A stretch of 64,000 nt of DNA from Burkholderiaceae bacterium (GTDB lineage Bacteria > Pseudomonadota > Gammaproteobacteria > Burkholderiales > Burkholderiaceae_C), in assembly GCA_024235895.1 (NCBI GenBank), contig JACKLM010000004.1, positions 248,001 through 312,000 on the forward strand. Direction: 5' to 3'. Both the position numbers and the translations under genes were made by a program. The notes below the pieces were generated by a model. That model made no database searches, had not been told where the DNA came from, and saw nothing but the letters and a program-made list of their open reading frames with translations. Of the stretch, positions 27,365 to 37,754 are shown one piece after another. Position 1 is the stretch's first letter, and every line of letters begins with the position of its first letter.

Positions 27365-28639
27365 GTGACCGCGGCGCTCGACACGCTCGCCGGCGCGCTG
27401 GTTCTGCGGCCGGGCAGTGCCCCGCCGAATATCCGCAGCACACGGCCGCTGCTGGCGCCGCGCCTCGCGCGCGGGTGGCCGGCCGACGATCTGCCCGACC
27501 GGCTGGCCGGGGTCTACGCGCTGTGCGGCGGCGCGCACCGGATCGCCGCGTGGCTCGCGCTGGCGGCGGCCCGCGGCCAGCCGACGCCCGACGCGGCGGC
27601 CCTGGCACGCGCGCTGCGCGCCGATACGCTGCGCGAGCACCTGCGGCGCATCGTGCTCGACTGGCCGGCCGCGCTGGCCGGTGAGGCGCCGTCGGCAGGC
27701 GAACTGAGGGCGCTGCGCGACGGGCCGGCGTTCGCGGCCGAGGCCTCGGCGAGAAAGTCCGCAGCCGCAGAGTCCGAGGAATCCTCGAACGAGGATGCGC
27801 TGCGAGCGCGTCGCTGGATCGAACGCGAACTGCTGGGCGACGACGCGGTCGGCTGGCTCGCCGCCTGGGAATGCGATGCCGGCTCGGCGCTGGACGCCTG
27901 GGCCGCGCGCGCGCCGACCCCGACCGCGCGCCGCCTGCGCGCCTGCCGCGACGCCGCACGCGCGATCCGCCAACCGGTGCGCCGGCTCGCGATCGCGGGC
28001 GATGCCGGCGCGCTGGCCGCGGTCGCCGCCGCGCTGCGCGCCGACCCCGCATTCGCGCTCGCGCCGCGCGCGGCGGGCGACGCCTTCGAGTCCGGCTGCT
28101 GGGCGCGTGCCGCCGACCCCGCACCCGAGCGCCACGCCGACGCCTGGCTGCGTCTGGGGGCGCGGCTGGCCGAGGCGGCGCGGCTCTCGCTGCCTGAAGG
28201 CGATGCGGATGCCCCGCGCGCGCTGCGATTCGGCGCGCTGGCCCTGGCGGCAGACGGTCGACCCGCGGCGCCGGGCCATCAGGTGGGGCAAGGCGCTGGC
28301 TGCGTGAGGGCCGCGACCGGCGCTGCCCGCGCCGAGGGCAGCGCCGGGGCCACGCGCGGCCTCGGGGCTGCCATCGGCGCCTGCGGCGAAGGCCTGGGCT
28401 GGTGCGAGATGGCACGCGGCCTGCTGCTGCACCGCATTCGCCTCGACCGCATCGGGGATGGGTGGCGCGTCGCAGAATGCGATGTGCTCGCGCCGACCGA
28501 ATGGCATTTCCACCCCGAGGGGCCCGTCGCCCAGGCGCTGGCGCGGCTGCCGCGCGACGGCGGCGAGGCCGCGGCGCGGCTGCTTGCCGCCGCCTTCGAC
28601 CCCTGCGTCGCGATCCGCGTCGAGGCCGGCGATGCATGA
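27365..28639 (+). CDS. hupK: hydrogenase maturation scaffold HupK/HoxV-like
   Basis: This 424-residue protein starts at GTG 27365 (TAALDTLAGALVLRPG). It ends with LAAAFDPCVAIRVEAGDA, echoing the DPCxxC motif of hydrogenase large subunits but with only one Cys, which is the mark of HupK/HoxV proteins proposed to act as scaffolds during NiFe cofactor assembly. The middle is Ala/Arg-rich and weakly conserved. The frame extends upstream over hybE but that part is not HupK-like. The stop overlaps the hypA start by eight bases. HupK normally accompanies group 1d enzymes, so it is unusual next to a Hyb-type operon. Confidence 0.78.
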   Translation: MTAALDTLAGALVLRPGSAPPNIRSTRPLLAPRLARGWPADDLPDRLAGVYALCGGAHRIAAWLALAAARGQPTPDAAALARALRADTLREHLRRIVLDWPAALAGEAPSAGELRALRDGPAFAAEASARKSAAAESEESSNEDALRARRWIERELLGDDAVGWLAAWECDAGSALDAWAARAPTPTARRLRACRDAARAIRQPVRRLAIAGDAGALAAVAAALRADPAFALAPRAAGDAFESGCWARAADPAPERHADAWLRLGARLAEAARLSLPEGDADAPRALRFGALALAADGRPAAPGHQVGQGAGCVRAATGAARAEGSAGATRGLGAAIGACGEGLGWCEMARGLLLHRIRLDRIGDGWRVAECDVLAPTEWHFHPEGPVAQALARLPRDGGEAAARLLAAAFDPCVAIRVEAGDA

Positions 28640-28979
28640 GCTGAGCCTGGCCGGCGGCATCCTGCGCATCGTCGAGCAGGCGGCCGAGCGCGAGCGCTTC
28701 GCGCGCGTGACGCGGCTGACGCTGGAGGTCGGCAAGCTCGCCGGGGTCGAGGTCGAGGCGCTGCGCTTCGCGCTCGGTGCGATCGCCCCCGGCACGCCGC
28801 TGGCCGATGCCGCGGTCGAGATCGTCGAGCCCGAGGGGCAGGCACGCTGCTTCGATTGCGGCGGCTTGACGGCCATCAAGGAACGCGGCGACCCTTGCCG
28901 GCACTGTGGCGGCTGGCGGCTGGACCCGGTCGCCGGGACCGGATTCCGCGTCGTCGACCTGCTGGTCGAGGACGCGTAG
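28632..28979 (+). CDS. hypA: hydrogenase nickel insertion protein HypA
   Basis: The 115-residue product has the invariant N-terminal nickel site MHEL (His2) and a zinc finger with CFDCG and CRHCG. HypA, with HypB, loads nickel into the large-subunit precursor. It overlaps hupK by eight bases and is 27 bases before hypB, so it belongs to the continuing maturation operon. Confidence 0.95.
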   Translation: MHELSLAGGILRIVEQAAERERFARVTRLTLEVGKLAGVEVEALRFALGAIAPGTPLADAAVEIVEPEGQARCFDCGGLTAIKERGDPCRHCGGWRLDPVAGTGFRVVDLLVEDA

Positions 28980-29006
28980 ACAGGACACAGGACAGGAGCG
29001 ACGACG

Positions 29007-30113
29007 ATGTGCGTGGTCTGCGGCTGCGGCGACCCGGCGGCAGCGCCGCCCGAGGGCGCGAAGGTCGACCCCGTCACCGGCGACCTCGACTACGGCGCCG
29101 GCGCGGCGCGGGTGTCGGTGCCGGGGCTGAGCCAGTCGCGCACGGTCAAGCTCGAGGCCGACGTGCTGGGCGAGAACGACCGCATCGCGCAGGCCAACCG
29201 GCGCCACTTCGAGTCGCACGGGGTCACCGCGCTGAACCTCGTCTCCAGCCCCGGCGCCGGCAAGACGACGCTGCTGGTGGCGACGATCGAGGCGCTGCAC
29301 CGGCGCCGGCCGGCGCTGCCGCTGGCCGTGATCGAGGGCGACCAGCAGACCTCGAACGATGCCGACCGCATCCGCGCCACCGGCGCGCCGGCGATCCAGG
29401 TCAATACCGGCAAGGGCTGCCACCTCGACGCGCGCATGGTCGCCGACGCCTTCGCGCGGCTGCCGTTGCACGAGCACGGGCATGACCACGCCCACGACCA
29501 CGCCCACGACCACGCCCACGACCACGCGCATGGGCATGACCACGACCACGCGCATGAGCACCTGCACGACCACGTGCACGCGCACGCACACCGCCACGGG
29601 CATGCACATGGCCATGCCCACGAGCACACGCCTCGGCACGAGCATGCGCATCGGCACGGGCACGTCCATGCGCACGCACCGAGCCTGTTGCTGATCGAAA
29701 ACGTCGGCAACCTCGTCTGCCCGGCGCTGTGGGACCTGGGCGAGCGCGCCAAGGTCGCGATCCTGTCGGTCACCGAGGGCGACGACAAGCCGGCCAAGTA
29801 TCCCGACATGTTCGCCGCCGCGACGCTGATGCTGCTGAACAAGGTCGACCTGCTGCCGCATGTCGACTTCGACGTCGACCGCTGCATCGGGCATGCGCGG
29901 CGCATCAACCCGGCGATCGAGGTGCTGCAGGTCTCGGCACGCCGTGGCGACGGCATGGACGCCTGGCTGGACTGGCTGGACGCGCAGATGGCCCCCGTCG
30001 CGTCGGCGGGCGCCCCGGCCGACACCCCCGCACGCGCGGCCGAGGTCGACGCGCTGCAGCGCCGCGTCGCCGAGCTCGAGGCCCGGCTGCGCGCCGCGGG
30101 GCTGGCGCCGTGA
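29007..30113 (+). CDS. hypB: hydrogenase nickel incorporation GTPase HypB with internal His-rich insertion
   Basis: The 368-residue protein has the N-terminal nickel motif MCVVCGCG, a P-loop SPGAGKTT (81-88), GDQQTSNDADR, the G-domain metal site GKGCHLDA, LIENVGNLVCPA and NKVDLL. A tract of about 70 residues (155-224) alternates His with Asp, Ala, Gly or Glu and contains about 34 His. It lies inside the GTPase domain, just before the strand SLLLIENVGNLV, whereas histidine-rich HypB proteins usually carry the tract directly after the N-terminal Cys motif. It should store or buffer nickel. The C-terminus adds a short coiled coil (EVDALQRRVAELEARLRA). Full length otherwise; function is secure, the insertion's effect on catalysis is not. 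Confidence 0.94.
   Translation: MCVVCGCGDPAAAPPEGAKVDPVTGDLDYGAGAARVSVPGLSQSRTVKLEADVLGENDRIAQANRRHFESHGVTALNLVSSPGAGKTTLLVATIEALHRRRPALPLAVIEGDQQTSNDADRIRATGAPAIQVNTGKGCHLDARMVADAFARLPLHEHGHDHAHDHAHDHAHDHAHGHDHDHAHEHLHDHVHAHAHRHGHAHGHAHEHTPRHEHAHRHGHVHAHAPSLLLIENVGNLVCPALWDLGERAKVAILSVTEGDDKPAKYPDMFAAATLMLLNKVDLLPHVDFDVDRCIGHARRINPAIEVLQVSARRGDGMDAWLDWLDAQMAPVASAGAPADTPARAAEVDALQRRVAELEARLRAAGLAP
29481..29528 (+). repeat. four tandem 12-base units encoding His-Asp-His-Ala
   Basis: Units of CACGACCACGCC (first starts CAT, last ends GCG) repeat four times inside hypB. They encode HDHA four times and probably arose by slippage, which could let tract length vary between strains. Confidence 0.85.
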
Positions 30114-30115
30114 AC

Positions 30116-31296
30116 ATGACGGCCGCGCGCCTGCCGCAGCCGCTGCCCGGGCGGGTGCTGGCGCTGGGCGCCTACCTGAAGAATGCCGCCTGCGCGGTCG
30201 ACGGCGCCGATCTGCGCTGGTCGGCCAATCACGGCGACCTCGGCGACCCCGCAGCCTGCCTGGCGCTGGAGGCCTCGGCCGAGCGTCTGCTCGACGCGCT
30301 GCCCGATGGCCCGCAGACGATCGCACACGACCTGCACCCCGACTTCCACAGCACGCGTCTCGCGCAGGCGCTGGCGGATCGGCTGGGCGTGCCGGCGCTC
30401 GCCGTGCAACACCACCATGCGCACCTGGCGGTGGTCGCGGCCGAGCATGGCGTCGTCGACGAGCCGCTCGTCGGCTGGGCGCTGGACGGCGTCGGCCTGG
30501 GCAGCGACGGCAGCGCCTGGGGCGGCGAGTTGCTGTGGCTGGACGCGGCGTCGCGGTCGACTGCGTGGCGGCGGCTGGCGCACCTGCCGGCGCTGGCGCT
30601 GCCCGGCGGCGACCGCGCGGCACGCGAACCCTGGCGCATGGCCGCGGCGCTGCTGGATGCGCTGGGGCGCGGCGACGAGATCGTGCCGCGGCTCGGCCCC
30701 TCGGTCGGCGAGGCGGCGGCGGCCACGGTGCAGCAGATGCTCGCCAAGGGTCTGAACTGCCCGCGCACGACAGCGGGCGGGCGCTGGTTCGACGCCGCTG
30801 CGGCCGCGCTCGGCGTGCACCGCGGCATGCAGGCCGAGGCCGAGGCGGCGATCGCGCTGGAGGCCGAGGCGGCGCGCTGGCTGGCGACGCAGCCTGCGCC
30901 AGCGGCGGCCGGCCTGCGCGCGGCGCGCAAGGTCCGCTCGACGCGCTGCCGGCCGCGGTCGGCGCGCTCTTCGACGTGGCCGCCGCGCGCCGCGGCGAGG
31001 CGGCGGCGCGCTTTCATGCGCTGCTGGCCGACGCCCTGGCTGGCGCGGCGATCGCGGCCGCACGCGCGCAGGGTGCGCGCCTCGTCGCGTTGGGCGGCGG
31101 CTGCTTCTTCAACCGCGTGCTGTCGCAGCGCGTCGAGGCGACGCTGCGCGACGCCGGGCTGCGCGTGCTGCGGCCCGGCGCGGCCGGTTGCGGCGATGCC
31201 GGACTCGCGCTCGGCCAGGCCTGGATCGCCGCCTGGGCGCGGCAGCACGGCCAGCTCACCGAGCCCGTTCCCGACGCGGCGTTGCTGGGGACCTGA
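30116..31296 (+). pseudogene. hypF: short HypF (Kae1-like carbamoyltransferase domain only), one frameshift
   Basis: The text matches only the C-terminal Kae1-like half of HypF: VLALGAYLKNAACAVDG, VQHHHAHLAVVAAEHG, GWALDGVGLGSDGSAWGGE and, after a frame change, ARLVALGGGCFFNRVLSQRV. The acylphosphatase, zinc-finger and YrdC domains are absent, and hypB ends directly before, so there is no room for them. Short HypF proteins of about 394 residues are known (HypF1 of Cupriavidus necator). The frame shifts once at about 30917-30930 inside CGCGCGGCGCGC (one base lost or two gained); both sides are well conserved, so a sequencing error is quite possible. HypF makes the thiocarbamate precursor of the CN ligands on HypE. 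Confidence 0.8.
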
Positions 31297-31300
31297 TCCG

Positions 31301-31651
31301 ATGTGCCTGGCCTTGCCCTCGCGGGTCGTCGCGCGCGACGGCGACGACGCCGTCGTCGAGATCGGCGGCGTACGCAAGACGGTGTCGGCCGCGCTCGTGC
31401 CCGAGGCGCGGGTCGGCGACTATGTGATCGTGCACGTCGGCCACGCGATCGGCGTGCTCGACCCCGACGAGGCGGCGCGCACGCTGGCGCTGTTCGCCGA
31501 GCTGCAGGCTCTGGACGATGCCGCGGTGCCGGCGGCCGGAGGGCCCGACGAAGCCGCTGCCGCCGGGCCGACGACGCAAGCCGTCCCGGCTGCGCGGGCG
31601 GCGCCTTCCGCGCCGGTCGCGCCCGCGGGTGCCGAAGGCGACGGCGCATGA
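31301..31651 (+). CDS. hypC: HypC-type hydrogenase maturation chaperone (second copy), extended tail
   Basis: The 116-residue product starts MCLALPSRV (Cys2) and has VGDYVIVHVGHAIGVLDPDEA, as in HypC. The last 40 residues are an Ala/Pro/Gly-rich tail not found in the usual 75-90-residue proteins. It lies between hypF and hypD, the conserved place for hypC, and its stop overlaps the hypD start (ATGA). It probably serves as the general HypD partner, possibly also for the HupUV sensor, whereas the first copy serves HybC; this division is inference. Confidence 0.92.
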   Translation: MCLALPSRVVARDGDDAVVEIGGVRKTVSAALVPEARVGDYVIVHVGHAIGVLDPDEAARTLALFAELQALDDAAVPAAGGPDEAAAAGPTTQAVPAARAAPSAPVAPAGAEGDGA

Positions 31652-32832
31652 AGTACGTCGACGAATTCCGCGACGGCGAGCTCGCGCGGCGCCTGGCCGA
31701 CCGCATTGCCGCCGCGGTGCGGCCGGGACGGACCTACCGCTTCATGGAGTTCTGCGGCGGCCACACGCACGCGATCTCGCGCTACGGCGTGGCCGAACTG
31801 CTGCCGCGGCAGGTACGGATGATCCACGGCCCCGGCTGCCCGGTGTGCGTGCTGCCGATCGGACGCATCGACCAGGCGATCGGGCTGGCGCTGGACCGCG
31901 GCGTGATCCTGGCGACCTACGGCGACGTGCTGCGCGTGCCGGCGTCGCCACGGCCGGGCGATGCGCGCGGCGAGCCGCTGTCGCTGCTGAAGGCCAAGGC
32001 GCGCGGCGCCGACGTGCGCATGGTCTACTCGGTCGCCGATGCGCTGGCGCTGGCGCGCGCCAACCCCGATCGCGAGGTCGTCTTCCTCGCGATCGGCTTC
32101 GAGACGACGACCCCGCCGACCGCGCTCGCGCTGCAGCAGGCGGCCAGGGAGGACCTGCCGAACTTCAGCGTGCTGAGCTGCCACGTGCTGACGCCGAGCG
32201 CGATCACGCACATCCTGGAAGCGGCCGAGGTGCGCGCCTGGGGCACGGTGCCGATCGACGGCTTCGTCGGCCCGGCGCATGTCAGCGTCGTCATCGGATC
32301 GCGCCCCTACGAGCATTTCGCCGAGGAATACCGCAAGCCGGTCGTGATCGCCGGCTTCGAGCCGCTGGACGTGATGCAGGCGATCCTGATGCTGGTGCGC
32401 CAGGTCGACCAAGGCCGCGCCGAGGTCGAGAACGAATTCACCCGCGCCGTCACGCGCGACGGCAACGCGGCGGCGCAGGCGGTGGTGGCGGCGGTCTTCG
32501 AGCTGCGCCCGAGTTTCGAGTGGCGCGGCCTGGGCGAGGTGCCGTACAGCGCGCTGCGCATCCGCCCCGCCTATGCGCGCTGGGACGCCGAGCGGCGCTT
32601 CGCGCTCGCCTACCGGCCGGTACCCGACCACAAGGGCTGCGAGTGCGGCGCGATCCTGCGCGGCGTGAAGACCCCCGTCGACTGCAAGCTCTTCGGCACC
32701 GTGTGCACGCCGGCCACGCCGATGGGATCGTGCATGGTGTCGAGCGAGGGCGCGTGCGCGGCGCACTACAGCTACGGCCGCTTCCGCGATGCGGGCGCGC
32801 GCGCCGGTGCCGACGCGCCAGCAACCGCATGA
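31648..32832 (+). CDS. hypD: hydrogenase maturation protein HypD
   Basis: The 394-residue product has the family motifs FMEFCGGHTHAISRYG, HGPGCPVCVLPIGRID, GFETTTPPTA and the C-terminal [4Fe-4S] ligands in KGCECGAIL, VDCKLFGTVCTP and SEGACAAHY. HypD with HypC builds the Fe(CN)2CO unit. It overlaps hypC and hypE by ATGA at both ends. The last 15 residues are an Ala-rich extension. Confidence 0.96.
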   Translation: MKYVDEFRDGELARRLADRIAAAVRPGRTYRFMEFCGGHTHAISRYGVAELLPRQVRMIHGPGCPVCVLPIGRIDQAIGLALDRGVILATYGDVLRVPASPRPGDARGEPLSLLKAKARGADVRMVYSVADALALARANPDREVVFLAIGFETTTPPTALALQQAAREDLPNFSVLSCHVLTPSAITHILEAAEVRAWGTVPIDGFVGPAHVSVVIGSRPYEHFAEEYRKPVVIAGFEPLDVMQAILMLVRQVDQGRAEVENEFTRAVTRDGNAAAQAVVAAVFELRPSFEWRGLGEVPYSALRIRPAYARWDAERRFALAYRPVPDHKGCECGAILRGVKTPVDCKLFGTVCTPATPMGSCMVSSEGACAAHYSYGRFRDAGARAGADAPATA

Positions 32833-33896
32833 AGCCCGCAGCGATGAAGCCCGACTACCAGCGCCCGCTCGACCTGAAGCGCGGCCGCGTCGACATGAAC
32901 CACGGCGCCGGCGGGCGCGCATCGGCGCAGCTCGTCGCCGAGCTGTTCGCGCGCGCCTTCGACAACGAATTTCTCGCTCAGGGCGACGACGGCGCGCTGC
33001 TGCCGCTGCCGCCGCCCGGGCAGCGGCTGGTCGTCAGCACCGACACGCACGTGATCTCGCCGCTGTTCTTCCCCGGCGGCGATATCGGCAGCCTGGCGGT
33101 GCACGGCACGGTCAACGATGTCGCGATGATGGGCGCGCGGCCGGTGGCGCTGACGGCGGGATTCGTGCTGGAGGAGGGCTTCGCGCTCGCCGACCTGGCG
33201 TGCATCGTCGAGTCGATGGCGGCCGCCGCGCGCGCGGCCGGCGTGCCGGTGGTCGCCGGCGATACCAAGGTCGTCGAGCGCGGCAAGGGCGACGGTGTCT
33301 TCGTGACGACGACCGGCATCGGCTTCGTCCCCGCAGGGCGCGCGGTCGGCGGCGCGAATGCGCGCGCGGGCGACGCGGTGCTCGTCTCGGGCACGCTCGG
33401 CGACCACGGCGTGGCGGTGCTGTCCAAGCGCGAGTCGCTCGCCTTCGAGACCGAGATCACGAGCGACAGCGCGGCGCTCAACGGCCTGGTCGAGGCGCTG
33501 TTCGCGGCGCTGCCGGCTGCCGCCGTGCACGTGCTGCGCGACCCGACACGCGGCGGGCTGGCGACGACGCTGAACGAGATCGCGCAGCAGTCGGCGGCCG
33601 GCATCGTGCTCGACGAGGCGGCGCTGCCGGTGCGCGAGCAGGTCGCCGGCGCCTGCGAGCTACTCGGGCTCGATCCGCTCTACGTCGCCAACGAGGGCAA
33701 GCTGGTCGCGATCGTCGACGCCGCGCATGCCGACGCCGCGCTGGCTGCGTTGCGTGCGCACCCACTGGGGCGCGACGCGGCGCGCATCGGCGAAGTCGTC
33801 GCCGACCCGCACCGCTTCGTCCAGATGCGCACCCGCTTCGGCGGCCGGCGCATGGTCGACTGGCTGACGGGCGAGCAGTTGCCGCGGATCTGCTGA
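32829..33896 (+). CDS. hypE: hydrogenase maturation protein HypE
   Basis: The 355-residue product has the ATP-binding text MNHGAGGRAS, DDGALLPLP, DTHVISPLFFPGGDIG and AVHGTVNDVAMMGA, and ends with PRIC, whose terminal Cys carries the thiocyanate made with HypF. It overlaps hypD by ATGA; a second ATG at 32844 is possible. It is the last gene before the repeat-filled 609-base gap, so the hypABFCDE run may end here. Confidence 0.96.
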   Translation: MKPAAMKPDYQRPLDLKRGRVDMNHGAGGRASAQLVAELFARAFDNEFLAQGDDGALLPLPPPGQRLVVSTDTHVISPLFFPGGDIGSLAVHGTVNDVAMMGARPVALTAGFVLEEGFALADLACIVESMAAAARAAGVPVVAGDTKVVERGKGDGVFVTTTGIGFVPAGRAVGGANARAGDAVLVSGTLGDHGVAVLSKRESLAFETEITSDSAALNGLVEALFAALPAAAVHVLRDPTRGGLATTLNEIAQQSAAGIVLDEAALPVREQVAGACELLGLDPLYVANEGKLVAIVDAAHADAALAALRAHPLGRDAARIGEVVADPHRFVQMRTRFGGRRMVDWLTGEQLPRIC

Positions 33897-34085
33897 GATG
33901 CGGGGCATGCAGGACTGCGTTGATTCGATGCGGTGGCGTCGGCTCTTGCAGGCGCGCGGCCTGCCGACTGCGCGAATCCTGGCGGCGAGGGCGGCACCGA
34001 TGCGTGCGCGGCGTCCGGCAGTGGCCATCGGCTCGCTGATGCCGCTCGCGACGGCCTCTGTGGCCTCTTGCCGATATCGCGCGGG

Positions 34086-34185
34086 CCGAGGACAGCGGGT
34101 ACCCTTCCCCTCCATGTCCCCCGCCACCGGCCTTCGGCCGCTGGCTCCTCCTTTACTTCCGGGGAAGGGCACCCACTGTCCTCGG
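34086..34185. repeat. imperfect inverted repeat, first unit of the hypE-hypX repeat mosaic
   Basis: A 25-base arm at 34086-34110 (begins CCGAGGACAGCGGGTACC) pairs with 34161-34185 (ends ACTGTCCTCGG) with two mismatches. The 50-base loop contains CTCCTCCTTTACTTCCG (34144-34160), whose exact reverse complement occurs at 34259-34275 in the second unit. Chance short ORFs here show no protein-like conservation. Confidence 0.7.
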
Positions 34186-34234
34186 CCGGCAGCCGCCGTG
34201 GTTTTCGACCGTCGAATACCGGAGCGGTGGCAGG

Positions 34235-34401
34235 CCATGGGCGGCGGGTACCCTCCCACGGAAGTAAAGGAGGAGGGGCGGGCGCAGCCCGCCCCGGGGG
34301 AGCGAGCCCGGACACAAACAGTCCTGCGGACTGTTTGTGCCTGGCGAGCGCCCGGGGCACTGTCCCCGGGCATGGAGTGGGAGGGTACCCGCCACCCATG
34401 G
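34235..34401. repeat. large nested palindrome, second unit of the hypE-hypX repeat mosaic
   Basis: Outer arms 34235-34258 (CCATGGGCGGCGGGTACC...) and 34378-34401 are inverted copies with one mismatch in 24. The centre is a perfect 11-base hairpin, CACAAACAGTC-CTGCG-GACTGTTTGTG (34313-34339). Between them are GC-rich repeats such as GGGCGGGCGCAGCCCGCCC. It may be a mobile intergenic repeat and could also act as a transcription terminator after hypE. Confidence 0.7.
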
Positions 34402-34505
34402 CACGCGCGATCGTCGAGTGCCGCGGATCGCAGACAGCGGGCGCCAAGGAACGCGAGTGCATCCAAGCGCAGGGGACGGGCGGGACACCGCAGGATGCGA
34501 TCGTC

Positions 34506-36223
34506 ATGCGCATCCTCCTGATCGCGCACGGCTTCAACGGGCTGACGCAGCGGCTGCACGCCGAGCTGCGCGCCGACGGCCACGAGGTCTCGTTCGAGTA
34601 CGACATCGCCGACAGCGTGACCGAGGAGGCGGTCGCGCTTTGGCGGCCCGAGGTGCTGATCGCGCCGTTCATGAAGCGGCGCATCCCGGAGTCGGTGTGG
34701 TCGCGCGTGCCCTGCCTGGTCGTCCACCCGGGGCCGCCGGGCGACCGCGGGCCGGCGGCACTGGACTGGGCGGTGCTCGACGGCGCGCGCGAATGGGGCG
34801 TGACGGTGCTGCAGGCCAATGGCGACTACGACGCCGGGCCGGTGTGGGCGGCCGAGGGCTTCGCGATGCGCGCGGCGACCAAGTCCAGCCTGTATCGGCG
34901 CGAGGTGACGCGCTCGGCGGTGCACGCGGTGCGCGCCGCGCTCGCGCAGGGTGGCGCGCGCGCGGTCGCTGCGCCGGCCGGGCGGCTGCGCGGCATGCCG
35001 CCGCCCGAACTGCGCCGGATCGACGCCGCGCGCATGCCGCTGGCGGATCAGCTGCGCATCGCGCGCGCGCCGCCGACGGCCACCCCGGCGCGGTCGACCG
35101 GCTGTTCGGCACCGACGTACGGATCTTCGACCTGCACCTGGCGAGCGCGGCGACGCTGGCGCGCGCGCCGGCCGGCGCGCTGGGCGAGGTCGTCGCGCGG
35201 CGCGGGCCGGCGCTGCTGCGGCGCACGGCCGATGGCGGGGTCTGGATCGGCCGCATTCGTCGGCTCGACCGGCCCGCGGGCGAGCCGCCGCTCAAGCTCG
35301 CCGCCGTCGAAGCCTTCGCCGCCGACTCCGCGGCACTGCCGGTGCTCGACGTGCCGCTGCAGCGCGACGCCGGCGAATGGGACGAGCTGCGCTACGAGAC
35401 CTTCGGCCCTGCGGATGCGGCGGTCGGCTGGCTGAGCTTCGACTTCCACAACGGCGCGCTGGACAGCGCGCAATGCGCCCGCCTGCGCGACGCGCTGCGC
35501 GCGATCCGCGCGCGGCCACCGCGCGTGCTGGTGCTCGCCGGCGGCGAGGACTTCTTCTGCAACGGCATCCACCTGCATGCGATCGAGTCGGCGTCCTACG
35601 TCGAAGGCGGCAGTGCCGCCGATGCGTCCTGGGCCAATATCCAGGCGATCGACGACGTCGTGCTCGAGATCCTGAGCTTCACCGACAGCCTGACGGTGGC
35701 CGCGCTGCGCGGCAACGCCGGCGCGGGCGGCTGCTTCGTCGCGCTCGCCGCCGACCGCGTGTGGGCGCATGCCGGGGTCGTGCTCAACCCGCACTACAAG
35801 AATATGGGCAACCTCTACGGGTCGGAGTACTGGACCTACACGCTGCCGGCGCGTGTCGGCGCTGGCGGCGTCGCGCAGGTGATGGGGCATCGGCTGCCGT
35901 TGCTGGCGGCGCAGGCGCGCGCGCTCGGCATCGTCGACGAGGTGCTGGCCGACGAGGCCGAGGCGTTCGAGGCCGCCGCGCGGCGCGACGCGCTGGCGCT
36001 GGCGGCGCGGCCGGACTACGCCGCGCTGCTCGCGGCCAAGCGCGAGCGCCGCGCGCGCGACGAGGCCGCGCGTCCGCTGGCCGCCTACCGCGCCGACGAG
36101 CTCGCGCGCATGCAGCGCAACTTCTACGGCTTCGACCCCAGCTACCATGTCGCGCGGCACCACTTCGTGACACGCAAGCTGCAGGCCTGGACGCCGCGTC
36201 ACCTCGCGCTGCACCGCACATGA
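34506..36223 (+). pseudogene. hypX: hydrogenase CO-ligand synthesis protein HypX/HoxX, one frameshift
   Basis: Two frames form one HypX of about 572 residues. The first (from ATG 34506) is the formyl-transferase-like domain with ILLIAHGFNGLTQRLHAEL, VLIAPFMKRRIPESVW, VVHPGPPGDRGPAALDWA and YDAGPVWA. The second (from about 35090) is the enoyl-CoA hydratase-like domain with LVLAGGEDFFCNGIHLHAIE, ALRGNAGAGGCFVALA and NLYGSEYWTYTLP. The shift is in the CG run at about 35058-35070; removing two bases there restores RAADGHPGAVDRLFG. HypX makes CO for the active site from formyl groups under aerobic conditions. Domains beyond the shift are intact, so a base-call error is as likely as true loss. Confidence 0.82.
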
Positions 36224-36281
36224 GCGCGCCGGGCCGCTCCCAAGCGCTCATCCCGCAGCGCGCAGCGCGGAGGGACGTCCA

Positions 36282-37750
<1,469 letters not shown>

Positions 37751-37754
<4 letters not shown>

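Noticed and set aside
29469..29678. Tandem repeats that might be a small CRISPR array
   Set aside because: Units are 12 bases without spacers and encode His-Asp-His-Ala in frame inside hypB.
30116..31296. hypF as a gene fragment left by deletion of its N-terminal domains
   Set aside because: A short HypF form is known in Cupriavidus necator, and the gene starts normally right after hypB; only the single frameshift is abnormal.
33933..34505. Upstream extension of hypX by about 190 codons
   Set aside because: It runs through the palindromic repeat mosaic and has no HypX similarity; conserved text starts at ATG 34506.
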